Assembly (NCBI RefSeq): GCF_023284005.1
Contig: NZ_JAKIKS010000005.1
Coordinates: 20,807-84,806 of the forward strand
Direction: 5' to 3'
DNA length: 64,000 nucleotides
Source: Shewanella surugensis
GTDB taxonomy: Bacteria; Pseudomonadota; Gammaproteobacteria; Enterobacterales; Shewanellaceae
The notes below the pieces were generated by a model. It was not told the origin of the DNA. It did no database searches and saw only the letters and a list, made by a program, of their open reading frames with translations. Shown one piece after another: positions 47,937 to 57,193 of this stretch; position 1 is the stretch's first letter, and each line of letters starts with the position of its first letter. The translations under genes and the position numbers were made by a program.

Positions 47937-50126
47937 TTAATAACCTTTATTGTTATTTACTACTTCAACAAACACAGGATCGGTAAACTCAGATCGCTGT
48001 GGCGTAATAATTTGTAATCCACCTGCATTCGTTTTAAATACCCCCCCTAATTCAGTCGTAGGAGCAACATTAGAAGAGAATACTGTGGCTTTAGTGTGTG
48101 GTTTTATTTCAAAAACACCATATCTATCAGAATCATTAGTGGCTGGCAATCCAAAATAGTCAGTAAATGAACGTCCACTTTTAACTGCTGCGTTTAATTC
48201 ATTCTGAGTCGTAAAGAATGGAGAGTAGCCGGATAACTCACCACCAGATGGAACAAGCTTTATCAATGGGCTATCTATTATCATCGCTTCAGGCAAAGAA
48301 TTACCAGATCTTACTAGATCTATGGCTCGACTTGTTAAAATAGCATCACTGGCCGAAGGATCTGACTTACGTAACGTCTCTATCATAAGTTGGCCGTCTG
48401 AAGATTGAGTTACATATTTATGTGCATCAGCATTACTTATCCCTAGAGTATTGAAAGTTGCAACGTCATCAATCAACAATTTATCCGATTCCGATAAGTT
48501 AGATATTTTTTCACGGAATGATTGATTTTCAGAAGTAAAATCATTGTTAGCTTCTTTATCTTTAGAAGCTGCCTTTTCTTTCAAAGGCGTCACAAAGGTG
48601 CGGGTATTGAGATCCTGTTGATCATTAGGGATGGAGTGATCTTTTTTATACAGCTGTTTTTTGGTGTTGTTATTACGTACCACTTTAAGAGCATCTTTCA
48701 TCTCCCCGAGTACTTCAACGGTTTCTTCTAGCACCTTACCCGCTTTACGACCATTCGCCGCAAGCAAGAGCGATGCACCAGCAATCGGGGCGCCGACACC
48801 CCCAGCAAACGCACCTAAAGCGGTACCACCACTCACTACTGCGATATCCATGCCTAATTGCGTGGCATGGTAAGCACTCATTTCAACCACTTTGTCACGC
48901 GGCAACGCCGCCAACATGCGTGCTGGTAAACTGGCAATCAGCTCACGCCCTTGGCTGTCACTCAGCAATAGAATGAGCATTTCCATGGTGTCGCATGCTT
49001 CCCACATGCCTTGTTTGCCGCGCTCTTTCCAAGCTTGGAATTTATCCTCCAGTGCATCGACATCACCTGTCACAATGGCCTCTATCAGCATGGTGACGTT
49101 AATGTCTGCCGCATCGAGCAGCTCGCCAAAATCACCTAAGTCAGGTAAGTATTCGGTCACGCCACTGGTGGCACCGGATTGGGTGGCTTTGGCCATGTCC
49201 CAGGATTGACTTAAAAAAGATTGATTATTAAAGGCCTGGCTTTGTTGATTAAGCTCATCCAGTTTGTGATTAACGGCATCGGCAAAGGCTTGGGTGACGG
49301 GTACCTTTTCTTGCTTATTCAGCGTATCAAAGGCATGTTGAGCGCTTTGTTTGGCTTTGTTATTAATGGCGTTATCGAGCTTGGAATAAGCGTTATCAAG
49401 TGACTTTTGCGCCTCAGCCACCAACGCTTCATCGCCAAACAAAATATAAGCGGCGTGGTTAGTATCGGGCTGGACTTCCGCTTTGCCTGACTTATCGAGC
49501 GTGCCCGTGATTTGGGTATTTTTACCATCTTCCATGATGACGGTATAAGGCACGTTGGCCGCTTTGGTTTGCTCTTTATCGTCATACACCAATTTAAAAA
49601 TAAGCCGATTAGGCGCCATGCCAAAGGTGGGCGCTATATTCGATTTAGGCGGCTCTGATACTGGCTCATTAATGACTTTTTCTGGTACGCGTTCTGGCAT
49701 TTCCGCTGGAGGATGCAGAGTATCTTTTGATGGGTTGTCATACATCATGCCACCAATATTCAGCCCACCACTTGCTGTGCCTAAACGGCTATCGATGGCT
49801 TTAATGACATCCTTTGGATAATCATTGTTAACTGCAGGATTCACTCGCCTGACTTGCATTCTTTTGAGGCCGTGGATCAAAACTTTGAGTCTATCTTCCT
49901 CGCTTTGCTCCACATCATCGAAGCCCATGATGAACATAGGCTTTGTGGGTTTGTCGGCCAGTAAGAGTTTTTCACCGCGAGTCAGCGCGGTTTTAAGACT
50001 CGATAAGGACTCGCCAGTGACGACATAGGATTTAAAATCATTATCTTTTAGATGAGTAAAATCCGTTTCAATGCTTAACGCTTCATGCTCCATCAATTGA
50101 TGGAGTTGCACTACCTTCCCTGACAT
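47937..50126 (-). CDS. Modular polymorphic-toxin-like protein
   Basis: A 729-residue protein with at least three regions. Residues 1-240 are soluble, with a proline-rich linker (HPPAEMPERVPEKVINEPVSEPP) and a beta-rich segment (VPYTVIMEDGKNTQITGTLDKSGKAEV) of the kind found in type VI secretion effectors and VgrG/PAAR-associated proteins. Residues 240-470 are helical and include a Gly/Ala-rich hydrophobic segment (VVSGGTALGAFAGGVGAPIAGASLLLAANG). The C-terminal 110 residues form a separate domain: YSPFFTTQNELNAAVKSG, YGVFEIKPHTKATVFSSNVAPTTELGGVFK and a final SEFTDPVFVEV. These resemble C-terminal toxin modules whose activity I cannot name with certainty. A small gene follows at once. The ribosome site is GGAAG. 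Confidence 0.65.
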   Translation of the reverse strand: MSGKVVQLHQLMEHEALSIETDFTHLKDNDFKSYVVTGESLSSLKTALTRGEKLLLADKPTKPMFIMGFDDVEQSEEDRLKVLIHGLKRMQVRRVNPAVNNDYPKDVIKAIDSRLGTASGGLNIGGMMYDNPSKDTLHPPAEMPERVPEKVINEPVSEPPKSNIAPTFGMAPNRLIFKLVYDDKEQTKAANVPYTVIMEDGKNTQITGTLDKSGKAEVQPDTNHAAYILFGDEALVAEAQKSLDNAYSKLDNAINNKAKQSAQHAFDTLNKQEKVPVTQAFADAVNHKLDELNQQSQAFNNQSFLSQSWDMAKATQSGATSGVTEYLPDLGDFGELLDAADINVTMLIEAIVTGDVDALEDKFQAWKERGKQGMWEACDTMEMLILLLSDSQGRELIASLPARMLAALPRDKVVEMSAYHATQLGMDIAVVSGGTALGAFAGGVGAPIAGASLLLAANGRKAGKVLEETVEVLGEMKDALKVVRNNNTKKQLYKKDHSIPNDQQDLNTRTFVTPLKEKAASKDKEANNDFTSENQSFREKISNLSESDKLLIDDVATFNTLGISNADAHKYVTQSSDGQLMIETLRKSDPSASDAILTSRAIDLVRSGNSLPEAMIIDSPLIKLVPSGGELSGYSPFFTTQNELNAAVKSGRSFTDYFGLPATNDSDRYGVFEIKPHTKATVFSSNVAPTTELGGVFKTNAGGLQIITPQRSEFTDPVFVEVVNNNKGY

Positions 50127-50573
50127 ACCGCTTCCCTTAGACGCTCATTACCCACATGATATAGATAGACATAGTGCAATCGCTACGTTTCACGATAGCC
50201 AGGCACTAACTATATTCCTTTCAGCCGCGCTGATTTAACGAAACAGACTATCACAATCAGTTGAAAATGAAAGGTAATTCCATCGACATTTATTGAAAAG
50301 TAAGCGGAATGAGCAGAAGGGATTGCTAATAAAGCGTGCTAATAAAAACGGTAAGTATAAACGAAGCACTAAGCAAACATTAAAAATGCCCTTGCCTGCT
50401 ATCAGCTTTCTAAACAGTAAGCTGCAAGGGCTGATATGACTATCATGGGATTGTTCAAGCGCCTATGAAACGCCTGAACACTAAACTGTAGTTAATATTC
50501 AGGCGTTAGCAAGTGCGGGTTACTCTTGGGATCTAAGATGCAGACCTCGAGTGCTTTCGCTGGTTAAATCATA
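50127..50573. other. Intergenic region between toxin-like gene and hsdR
   Basis: About 450 bases with no gene. It contains inverted-repeat material around 50456-50510 (GTTCAAGCG / CGCCTGAAC, and TTCAGGCG again). It separates the restriction operon from the toxin pair and probably carries the hsdR terminator and the toxin promoter. Confidence 0.5.
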
Positions 50574-53500
50574 TCAATAATGCCCTTCAATATAACTATA
50601 TGCCTTCGCAAACAAGTCTTTATCTTTTCCTAAACCAAACTGTGCCAGCGTTAGAAGTAGCGCTTTTTGGATCTCTCGTGGGCCACTGTTAGATGTTTGC
50701 CAGCCTTTAAAACGTTTGGCTTTTACAATCTTATCTATCTGCTCAACCACATCACCAATTAGTTTTGGCGTACTTTCTGGTCGTGTTTCCAAGAATAATT
50801 CCGTTAAGGCTTGTCTATTATCTTCTTTGGTTACTGGAGATTCGCCCGTTTCACGCTCCGCTTGGACTGTCTCTTTTGCAGTATCAAGCAGCCCTTTCAA
50901 CCAATCAATCGCTTTGATCACCCCGGCTTCATAATCTTGCCGGAGTTTTTCTAGTCGCTCACCCAGTGCGACGAATTGAGGGTTACCACTGCCTCTTAAG
51001 CGCCCCATTAAATCAATTTCTAATTGGCTTGCACGCTGTTCTTGCTCTTTTTCCGTCAAGGTGAAGATCGCATGTTCGTCCATAACTAGCTCATCAATAT
51101 CATTGCGGATCCGATTGATATCCGTATGTTCATGGATCATTTTAATGATTTCTGGACCTAATGCCGCCCACACAAGGGCACCAGTATGACCGACTGGACG
51201 AACTGATTCGTAAATCTGCACCAGCCACTTATAATCAGCTCGAAAAGGCGTAAGGAATACATCAGGATTAATTGCAGACCATAGCTTAGCTAATACACCA
51301 AAAGCCGCAGCAAACTCATCTCGCTTTTCATTGGTGGGTAAACAAGCTTGTGCAGCCATGATGCCTTCAAAACCCTCTAGGTTTCTATCAACATTAGGGA
51401 AGAAGCTTAAGCACTTATCCAATTGTGAGGGCAGTAACTCTTTGAATGCTTCAATGCCTTCTACCACACCGTCAATCTCTTCAGGATCGTAAGCAAGTGC
51501 TGTACGCAAGTTTTCAAACACCCCGAGATAATCAATGATAAGGCCCATTTGTTTATTAATATCATCCGTTTCATACAAACGATTGGTGCGGCACATTGCC
51601 TGAAGTAAAGTATGATCACGTAATGGTTTATCAAGATACATGCAATAACAGATAGGTGCATCAAAACCTGTCAGTAGTTTAGCTGTCACTATGAGTAACT
51701 GAAGCGACTGCTTCGAATCTTTATAATCTTCAATAAGATCTTTTTGTTTCTCATCACTGGCATCAATCTCTTGCCAACGTTCGAAGTCTTCTTCTCTAAT
51801 AGGCAGTTCAAGATCTTGCTTCCACTTACGCCAATCCTTATTCATCTTGCCTTTTTTATCACCTTCTGTGATCACTATCGGTGCTTGCTCAAGATTCATG
51901 ACTACTTCTACAGTCTCAAAGCCTAACTTTTCACCAAGCAAGTAATACATTTGAATACAGGCATCCCGGTCATAAACAACCACCATGCCTTTCATCTGTT
52001 TCGGCTTTACGTGACTAACAAAATGCTTGGCGATATCGTCACTCACCGCCGCCATTCGTTTCGGGGCTTTAAGCATAATAGCAAGCTTGCCAGCTCGTTT
52101 TGACAATGCCATTTTCTCTTCATCACTCAAGCCATTTTCTTCTGCCATTGCTTCAAAGGCTTCATTTATGGCGGCACGATCAACCCGCAGTTCAGCCAAG
52201 CGAGGTTCAAATTTCACCGCATTGGTGGCTTTGTCTCGTATGGATTGCTTATAACTGTAGCGGTTCATGTAACGGCCTTCATCCTCATCGGCACCAAAGA
52301 GCTTAAAGGTATTACGATCAAGGTTTGAAATTGGCGTCCCCGTTAAACCATAAAAATGCGCATTGGGTAACGCCCAACGCATTTTATCCCCTAAAGAGCC
52401 TTCTTGAGTGCGATGGGCCTCATCCACCAGCACAATAATATTATCGCGACGGTTTAATCCATCAAGATTATTATCATCCATTTCAACATCTTTAAATTTA
52501 AAGACGGTGGTGATTAAAATACCACGGCTATCTTGCGCAAGATGTTCACCAAGCTTTTTACAGCTTTTCACTTTAATCAGGTTTTTAACATCTGCCCCGC
52601 CAAAGGTTTCATTGATTTGGCTATCGAGATCTCGACGATCCACCACAATCAACACCGTTGGATTATTCAACTTGTTATCCGCACGCAGCATTCTAGCGGC
52701 ATAAAGCATCAACAATGACTTACCTGAGCCTTGGAAGTGCCAGATAAGTCCTTTTTTCGGATAACCATTTTTCACTCGCTCGACTATTTGTTTGGCCGCT
52801 TCAAATTGCGGGTAACGAGGCAGAATTTTAATGCGTTTAGGTGGCGTGTCTTTACCTGTCTTCACTGTTGAAAACAGCGCGAATGACGCTAGTAGTTGCA
52901 GCAAGGTTTCAGGATTTAACAAACCTTTACAGCTATCCAATACTGTTTCTAGGCTAGCTGGAATTTCATCTCGCTGCTCAGTGTTATGCCACGGACCCCA
53001 ATCTTTCACGCGCGCATTAATCGCACCATAACCAAACGTTTTCCCTTCTGACGCAACACATAAAAGATTGGGCACAAAGAAAGGCTCGACATGCTTCCAG
53101 TAGTGCTTTTCTCCACCCATAAAATCAGCTGCACCATCTTGCCAAGTCACACTTGGTCGAGTGACCGATTTCACTTCCACTACCACCAGCGGAATACCAT
53201 TCACATAAAGAACGATATCGAAGAACACTTCTGTTGCAGCAATAAAATGGACTTGCTGCGCGACAACAAAATGGTTGTTTTCAATGTTATTGAAATCAAT
53301 CAGGTTGATGGTGATGTGATCACCATTTTCACCAAAGGGTAGGCTTTTTTCTGCCATTAACCATTCATGAAAATTCTCATTGGCTTTGACTAAACCTGTG
53401 TACTTAGCTTCCAAGATCAGACCACGAAGTTTGTATATTACTTCATCGGCATGATCGGGATTGTTACCAATATCAGGGTTTAACGAACAAAGCGCCTCTT

Positions 53501-53636
53501 TCAGCCAAGTATCGACAAAGATATCGTGGGCCTGCTTAGGCAAACTCCCACCATGGCAGTAATTCCACTTTACTCCGCTTAAGCCTTTTAAACGGTCAAT
53601 CATTCCATTTTCGATGGTGGTTTGTTCGTTAAACAT
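50574..53636 (-). CDS. hsdR: Type I restriction subunit HsdR (prophage cargo)
   Basis: A complete 1020-residue motor nuclease. The N-terminal PD-(D/E)xK site is Asp140, Glu154 and Lys156 in VVVEVKS. Helicase motif I is QGSGKS at 302-307, motif II is DEAH at 405-408, LTGTPISN follows, and motif VI is in HTLLQAMCRTNRL. The helical C-terminal domain runs to 1020. It needs HsdM and HsdS to find targets and cuts at a distance after translocation. It starts eight bases after the hsdS stop. It is not closely similar by eye to the frameshifted HsdR at 22607-25976, so this is a separate system. Confidence 0.93.
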   Translation of the reverse strand: MFNEQTTIENGMIDRLKGLSGVKWNYCHGGSLPKQAHDIFVDTWLKEALCSLNPDIGNNPDHADEVIYKLRGLILEAKYTGLVKANENFHEWLMAEKSLPFGENGDHITINLIDFNNIENNHFVVAQQVHFIAATEVFFDIVLYVNGIPLVVVEVKSVTRPSVTWQDGAADFMGGEKHYWKHVEPFFVPNLLCVASEGKTFGYGAINARVKDWGPWHNTEQRDEIPASLETVLDSCKGLLNPETLLQLLASFALFSTVKTGKDTPPKRIKILPRYPQFEAAKQIVERVKNGYPKKGLIWHFQGSGKSLLMLYAARMLRADNKLNNPTVLIVVDRRDLDSQINETFGGADVKNLIKVKSCKKLGEHLAQDSRGILITTVFKFKDVEMDDNNLDGLNRRDNIIVLVDEAHRTQEGSLGDKMRWALPNAHFYGLTGTPISNLDRNTFKLFGADEDEGRYMNRYSYKQSIRDKATNAVKFEPRLAELRVDRAAINEAFEAMAEENGLSDEEKMALSKRAGKLAIMLKAPKRMAAVSDDIAKHFVSHVKPKQMKGMVVVYDRDACIQMYYLLGEKLGFETVEVVMNLEQAPIVITEGDKKGKMNKDWRKWKQDLELPIREEDFERWQEIDASDEKQKDLIEDYKDSKQSLQLLIVTAKLLTGFDAPICYCMYLDKPLRDHTLLQAMCRTNRLYETDDINKQMGLIIDYLGVFENLRTALAYDPEEIDGVVEGIEAFKELLPSQLDKCLSFFPNVDRNLEGFEGIMAAQACLPTNEKRDEFAAAFGVLAKLWSAINPDVFLTPFRADYKWLVQIYESVRPVGHTGALVWAALGPEIIKMIHEHTDINRIRNDIDELVMDEHAIFTLTEKEQEQRASQLEIDLMGRLRGSGNPQFVALGERLEKLRQDYEAGVIKAIDWLKGLLDTAKETVQAERETGESPVTKEDNRQALTELFLETRPESTPKLIGDVVEQIDKIVKAKRFKGWQTSNSGPREIQKALLLTLAQFGLGKDKDLFAKAYSYIEGHY

Positions 53637-53644
53637 ATTACCCT

Positions 53645-54838
53645 CTAACTAAAATACTCTGACTTTAGGTTTTCAAGAACTGACATTGAATCATGCTTCT
53701 GCGATACAACTGACTTAATGTTTTCATCAAAGAATCTCAATAGAGTATCGGTGTCGGCTATCTCATCTATCGGCGGTAGTAAAATCGGCAAACTTTTTAA
53801 GCTCCCTGGATTTATGTTTGCTTGACTAACACCAGGCGTAGCAAATGCCTTTAATCGATACTGAACCAGAGGCAGATTTAAATACTGATTTAGATAAAAG
53901 GGGGAAACTTGCGATTCATCCACAACTAATCGAATAAGGTACGATGCAAAAAGATACTTATCATCAAGCTCAAAAATACCAGTTCTCCCTACCCACTCCA
54001 TACTATTAGTTCGATTGAAAACTAAATCACCTTTGTTCAGCGTATATTTTTCCGCATCTCCGTAATCTGAAGATAAGTACTTCATATCGTTTGGGTCTAC
54101 ATACCCATTGGTTATATTCATCATTCTCAAAACAGGATACTCACCTGCCTTTTCCAAGGCTTCTGAAAGACCATATTGAGTATCAATCAAAACATCACCA
54201 ATAGTAGTTAGCCTCCACCCTTTGGGAATGTTTGCCTCATCCGGCTTCATGAATATCTGACGATACCAGTTGCCTTTTAGCATCCTGTCGTAAGCAAGCT
54301 TCGTCTTAATCTTGTAAATATCAGCATGTAATAGGTCTATTCCATCAAAGCATTCTTGAGCTTTATCAATAACTTCAAGGCAGTGAGACATTTGCTGTTT
54401 TTCAGGCAAGGTAATTTCAAGCTCTTTTAACACAAAAAATTTTGTTCTAGGTGATAATGATCCCGAAGAGTTCTGTATAGCCCAGTTCCACATTACTTTA
54501 GATTGAATAATATGCGGCAATAATTCTTTATGGGTTAAGTTGGACTTAGCCTCCATAACTATTATGTCACCAGAACAAATCCCATCGAACTCTGCAATTG
54601 CAGCCTTCTTCAAATAGGGACGACGCTTACCAAAAAGAATCTGCCCTTTCTTGAAAACGCGCGTGAAGCTGGGTGAGTCATCTGCAATCATCCCCCAGCG
54701 CTTTATCTTTAAAGAACCAGAATCTAAGTGCTCCAATCCAATGTATCTTTCATACCCATCAGCAATTGGGTCTTTAGTCGTTAGCTTTACTTCTTTACAG
54801 ATATCACCGAATTTTACAGTTTGCTTATCAATCATCAT
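53645..54838 (-). CDS. hsdS: Type I restriction specificity subunit HsdS (prophage cargo)
   Basis: A 397-residue HsdS with two target-recognition domains: about 1-150 (YERYIGLEHLDSGSLKIKRWG, KKGQILFGKRRPYLKKAAI, SPRTKFFVLKELEITLP) and 200-360 (IPKGWRLTTIGDVLIDTQYGLSEAL, KGDLVFNRTN, INPGSLKSLPILLPP). Each is followed by a helical spacer. Length is near the usual 400-450. Its start overlaps the hsdM2 stop by 11 bases (ATGATGATTGA). The two halves look unrelated, so the recognised site is likely asymmetric. Confidence 0.92.
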   Translation of the reverse strand: MMIDKQTVKFGDICKEVKLTTKDPIADGYERYIGLEHLDSGSLKIKRWGMIADDSPSFTRVFKKGQILFGKRRPYLKKAAIAEFDGICSGDIIVMEAKSNLTHKELLPHIIQSKVMWNWAIQNSSGSLSPRTKFFVLKELEITLPEKQQMSHCLEVIDKAQECFDGIDLLHADIYKIKTKLAYDRMLKGNWYRQIFMKPDEANIPKGWRLTTIGDVLIDTQYGLSEALEKAGEYPVLRMMNITNGYVDPNDMKYLSSDYGDAEKYTLNKGDLVFNRTNSMEWVGRTGIFELDDKYLFASYLIRLVVDESQVSPFYLNQYLNLPLVQYRLKAFATPGVSQANINPGSLKSLPILLPPIDEIADTDTLLRFFDENIKSVVSQKHDSMSVLENLKSEYFS

Positions 54839-56312
54839 TCTTTACCTCGTAACCTAACTGCTCGAGGCTATTAAATAGTTTATTCGTTTGTTTCTTAAGT
54901 TGTACTCGGCTCATTTTCCATGACTCAATAGCATGTTCGATATCATGTGCTTCTTCATTGTTTGTAGCTTTCACGTAAAGCGGAATAGAGAGGTTATATT
55001 GGTTGTCGCTGATCATATCCAAGTCCACCAGCGCTGTAATATCACTCTGGTTTTCTGGCTTGAAATAAGCCTCACATAACACAACCAAATCATCATCTGA
55101 TAAACGGCTATGGGCACGCTCTCGCGTAACATGCTCGACGCCATTGATAAACAAAATCTTGTTCTTCCGCTCAATAGGTTTATTGCAGTTAAGTACCACC
55201 ACACACGATTCCATTGGCGAGTTATAGAACAGATTTGGCCCAAGCCCTATCACCGCTTCAATGATGTCTGACTCAATCACCTGCTTGCGGATCGCTAATT
55301 CAGAGTCACGAAACAGCACCCCATGAGGCCAAAGCATAGCTGCACGGCCCGTATCGGGCTTTAAGCTTTTGATGATATGGGTATAAAACGCATAATCAGC
55401 ACACCCTTGTGGCGGTACACCATACATGTTGCGGCCATACGGATCTGCGGAAAACTTTTCACGGTTCCACTTTTTGATGGAATACGGTGGGTTAGCAAAA
55501 ATAACATCAAACTGTTTAAGCTGATCATTTTCAATAAACTTAGGATCGCCTAGGGTATCGCCACGCATAACATCGAATTCTTCAATATCATGCAAGAACA
55601 TGTTCATACGTGCAATAGCAGAGGTCAGTAAGTTTACCTCTTGACCATGTAAATGAACGGATCTCCACTCTTCACCTTGCGAGCGTAAATCCATTACTGC
55701 ATTGAGCAACATACCACCTGTACCACAAGTTGGATCGTACGCGGTCTCACCCGGCTTTAACTGCATAATTCGCGTCATCAAGTGCACAACGGTGCGGTTA
55801 GTATAGAACTCGGCAGCCGTATGACCTGAATCATCAGCAAACTTCTTGATCAGATATTCGTAGGCTTCCCCCAAATCATCTTGGGCAACCGACTTAATGC
55901 CTAACGGAATTTTACTGAAGTGCTGAATGAGATCAGACAGCAAGTGGTCGGGTAGGCGTTCTTTGTTGGTCCACTGGGCATCCCCAAATACACCATGCAA
56001 ACGCTCGTTTTTTGCTTCAATCAATCGCAGGGCATTTTGAATGGCTTCACCAATATCTTTACTGGTGTTACGTACCTTCTCCCAACTTGCTTCTTCTGGG
56101 ATATCAAAACGGTGGAACATCGACATAGCGGCGTATTCAGCATCACCTTCGTGCAGTTCTAATGCTTCGTTAAATTCTTCTAGATAAACATCTGACAGAC
56201 GTTTAAAAAACAATAATGGGAATACGTACTGTTTGTAATCGGACGCATCAATTTGCCCACGCAGGAACTCGGCGGCCCCCCAAAGTAGCTCTTCTAACTT
56301 ATTTTTATTCAT
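54828..56312 (-). CDS. hsdM: Type I methyltransferase subunit HsdM, second paralog (HsdM2)
   Basis: A 494-residue N6-adenine methyltransferase subunit. SAM motif DPTCGTGG is at 193-200 and catalytic motif NPPY at 274-277. The conserved GEFYTPR element of HsdM reads AEFYTNR here (167-173): the Gly and Pro are changed. It is about the same length as HsdM1 at 57190-58689 and collinear with it over the whole protein, but clearly divergent. It overlaps the upstream unknown gene by four bases (ATGA) and hsdS by 11. Both motifs needed for methyl transfer are present, so it may be active, but the altered cofactor-binding loop hints at a specialised role. Confidence 0.92.
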   Translation of the reverse strand: MNKNKLEELLWGAAEFLRGQIDASDYKQYVFPLLFFKRLSDVYLEEFNEALELHEGDAEYAAMSMFHRFDIPEEASWEKVRNTSKDIGEAIQNALRLIEAKNERLHGVFGDAQWTNKERLPDHLLSDLIQHFSKIPLGIKSVAQDDLGEAYEYLIKKFADDSGHTAAEFYTNRTVVHLMTRIMQLKPGETAYDPTCGTGGMLLNAVMDLRSQGEEWRSVHLHGQEVNLLTSAIARMNMFLHDIEEFDVMRGDTLGDPKFIENDQLKQFDVIFANPPYSIKKWNREKFSADPYGRNMYGVPPQGCADYAFYTHIIKSLKPDTGRAAMLWPHGVLFRDSELAIRKQVIESDIIEAVIGLGPNLFYNSPMESCVVVLNCNKPIERKNKILFINGVEHVTRERAHSRLSDDDLVVLCEAYFKPENQSDITALVDLDMISDNQYNLSIPLYVKATNNEEAHDIEHAIESWKMSRVQLKKQTNKLFNSLEQLGYEVKNDD

Positions 56313-57193
56313 TGTTGGCGGTATTCCAAGTATTCAAAGCCTTCAAGCCAGAAGTTAATATATTTGTCTTTACAGTAAGGTCCTGTTTCACTGGCAATAA
56401 ACACTAATTTTGGTTTTTTATCTACTTGCTTATTTAACTTTTTTTCTTGAAACAATCTATAGGCCGTCTCTGCTATTAAGCTATTAGGAATAAAGAATGA
56501 AGGACGAACAGCAAGATCCTCATGATTCAATTTATTTTCGAAGACGACTGAGTAACCCGTTTCATACTTATTGAACCAAGCTTTACCAAAGTAAACCCTA
56601 AATTCATCTACAAGGCTCTCAACCTTCTGTCCGTCCACTTCAACAAATAAATCTTGAATTGGCATCGAGCCAATTCCAGGCAGCTGAACGATAAGGTTTT
56701 CATTATTCAGAAATGAATCAACCATAGATGATAGAACTTTGGAGCTTTGCTTCTTTCTCTTTCCTTCCGTTTCTTCATCACTCGTGCGCCTTGGTCGCCC
56801 TTTTATAACCATATCTCCTTCTAAAGGATCACTCTCATCTTCTGGTCTTTTGGTACTGTGTGGGCGCAAATTAAGCCTAACGGCATTAGAGATATATTCA
56901 TCTGCTTCAGAATAAATATCGGTATATATCGCCTTTTCTCTTTTTACTCCTGAAATATCTTTCCCTATAAGACATTTTTCAGAATGTTCCTCAACAACCT
57001 TGTAGTAAGGGTCAACTTTTCTTTTAACTTTTAGCCTATCTAAATTGGCACATGTTACCGCTGCATTACAGTTATCATCAGGGCATTCGAACTTGAACTT
57101 AGATGTTATGCTTCCATTACTATATTTGAAGTCAGCTTCGACAGGCGAAACCGCTAGCTTTAGCTCTATAGAATAGGCTTTCTCTAATTTCAT
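56309..57193 (-). CDS. Unknown zinc-site protein coupled between two hsdM genes
   Basis: A 294-residue soluble protein that I do not recognise. The N-terminal 75 residues contain a likely zinc site, Cys37-x4-Cys42, Cys48, then His70-x3-Cys74 (FECPDDNCNAAVTC ... EEHSEKCL), which looks like a treble-clef-type finger. A basic, charged linker (about 115-150, KGRPRRTSDEETEGKRKKQSS) follows. The C-terminal domain (about 150-294) has mixed strands and helices, including PGIGSMPIQDLFVEVDG and PKLVFIASETGPYCKDKYINFWLEGFEYLEY. It shares ATGA overlaps with hsdM1 upstream and hsdM2 downstream, so it is made in step with both. A DNA-binding or complex-assembly role is a guess from position. Confidence 0.8.
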   Translation of the reverse strand: MKLEKAYSIELKLAVSPVEADFKYSNGSITSKFKFECPDDNCNAAVTCANLDRLKVKRKVDPYYKVVEEHSEKCLIGKDISGVKREKAIYTDIYSEADEYISNAVRLNLRPHSTKRPEDESDPLEGDMVIKGRPRRTSDEETEGKRKKQSSKVLSSMVDSFLNNENLIVQLPGIGSMPIQDLFVEVDGQKVESLVDEFRVYFGKAWFNKYETGYSVVFENKLNHEDLAVRPSFFIPNSLIAETAYRLFQEKKLNKQVDKKPKLVFIASETGPYCKDKYINFWLEGFEYLEYRQQ

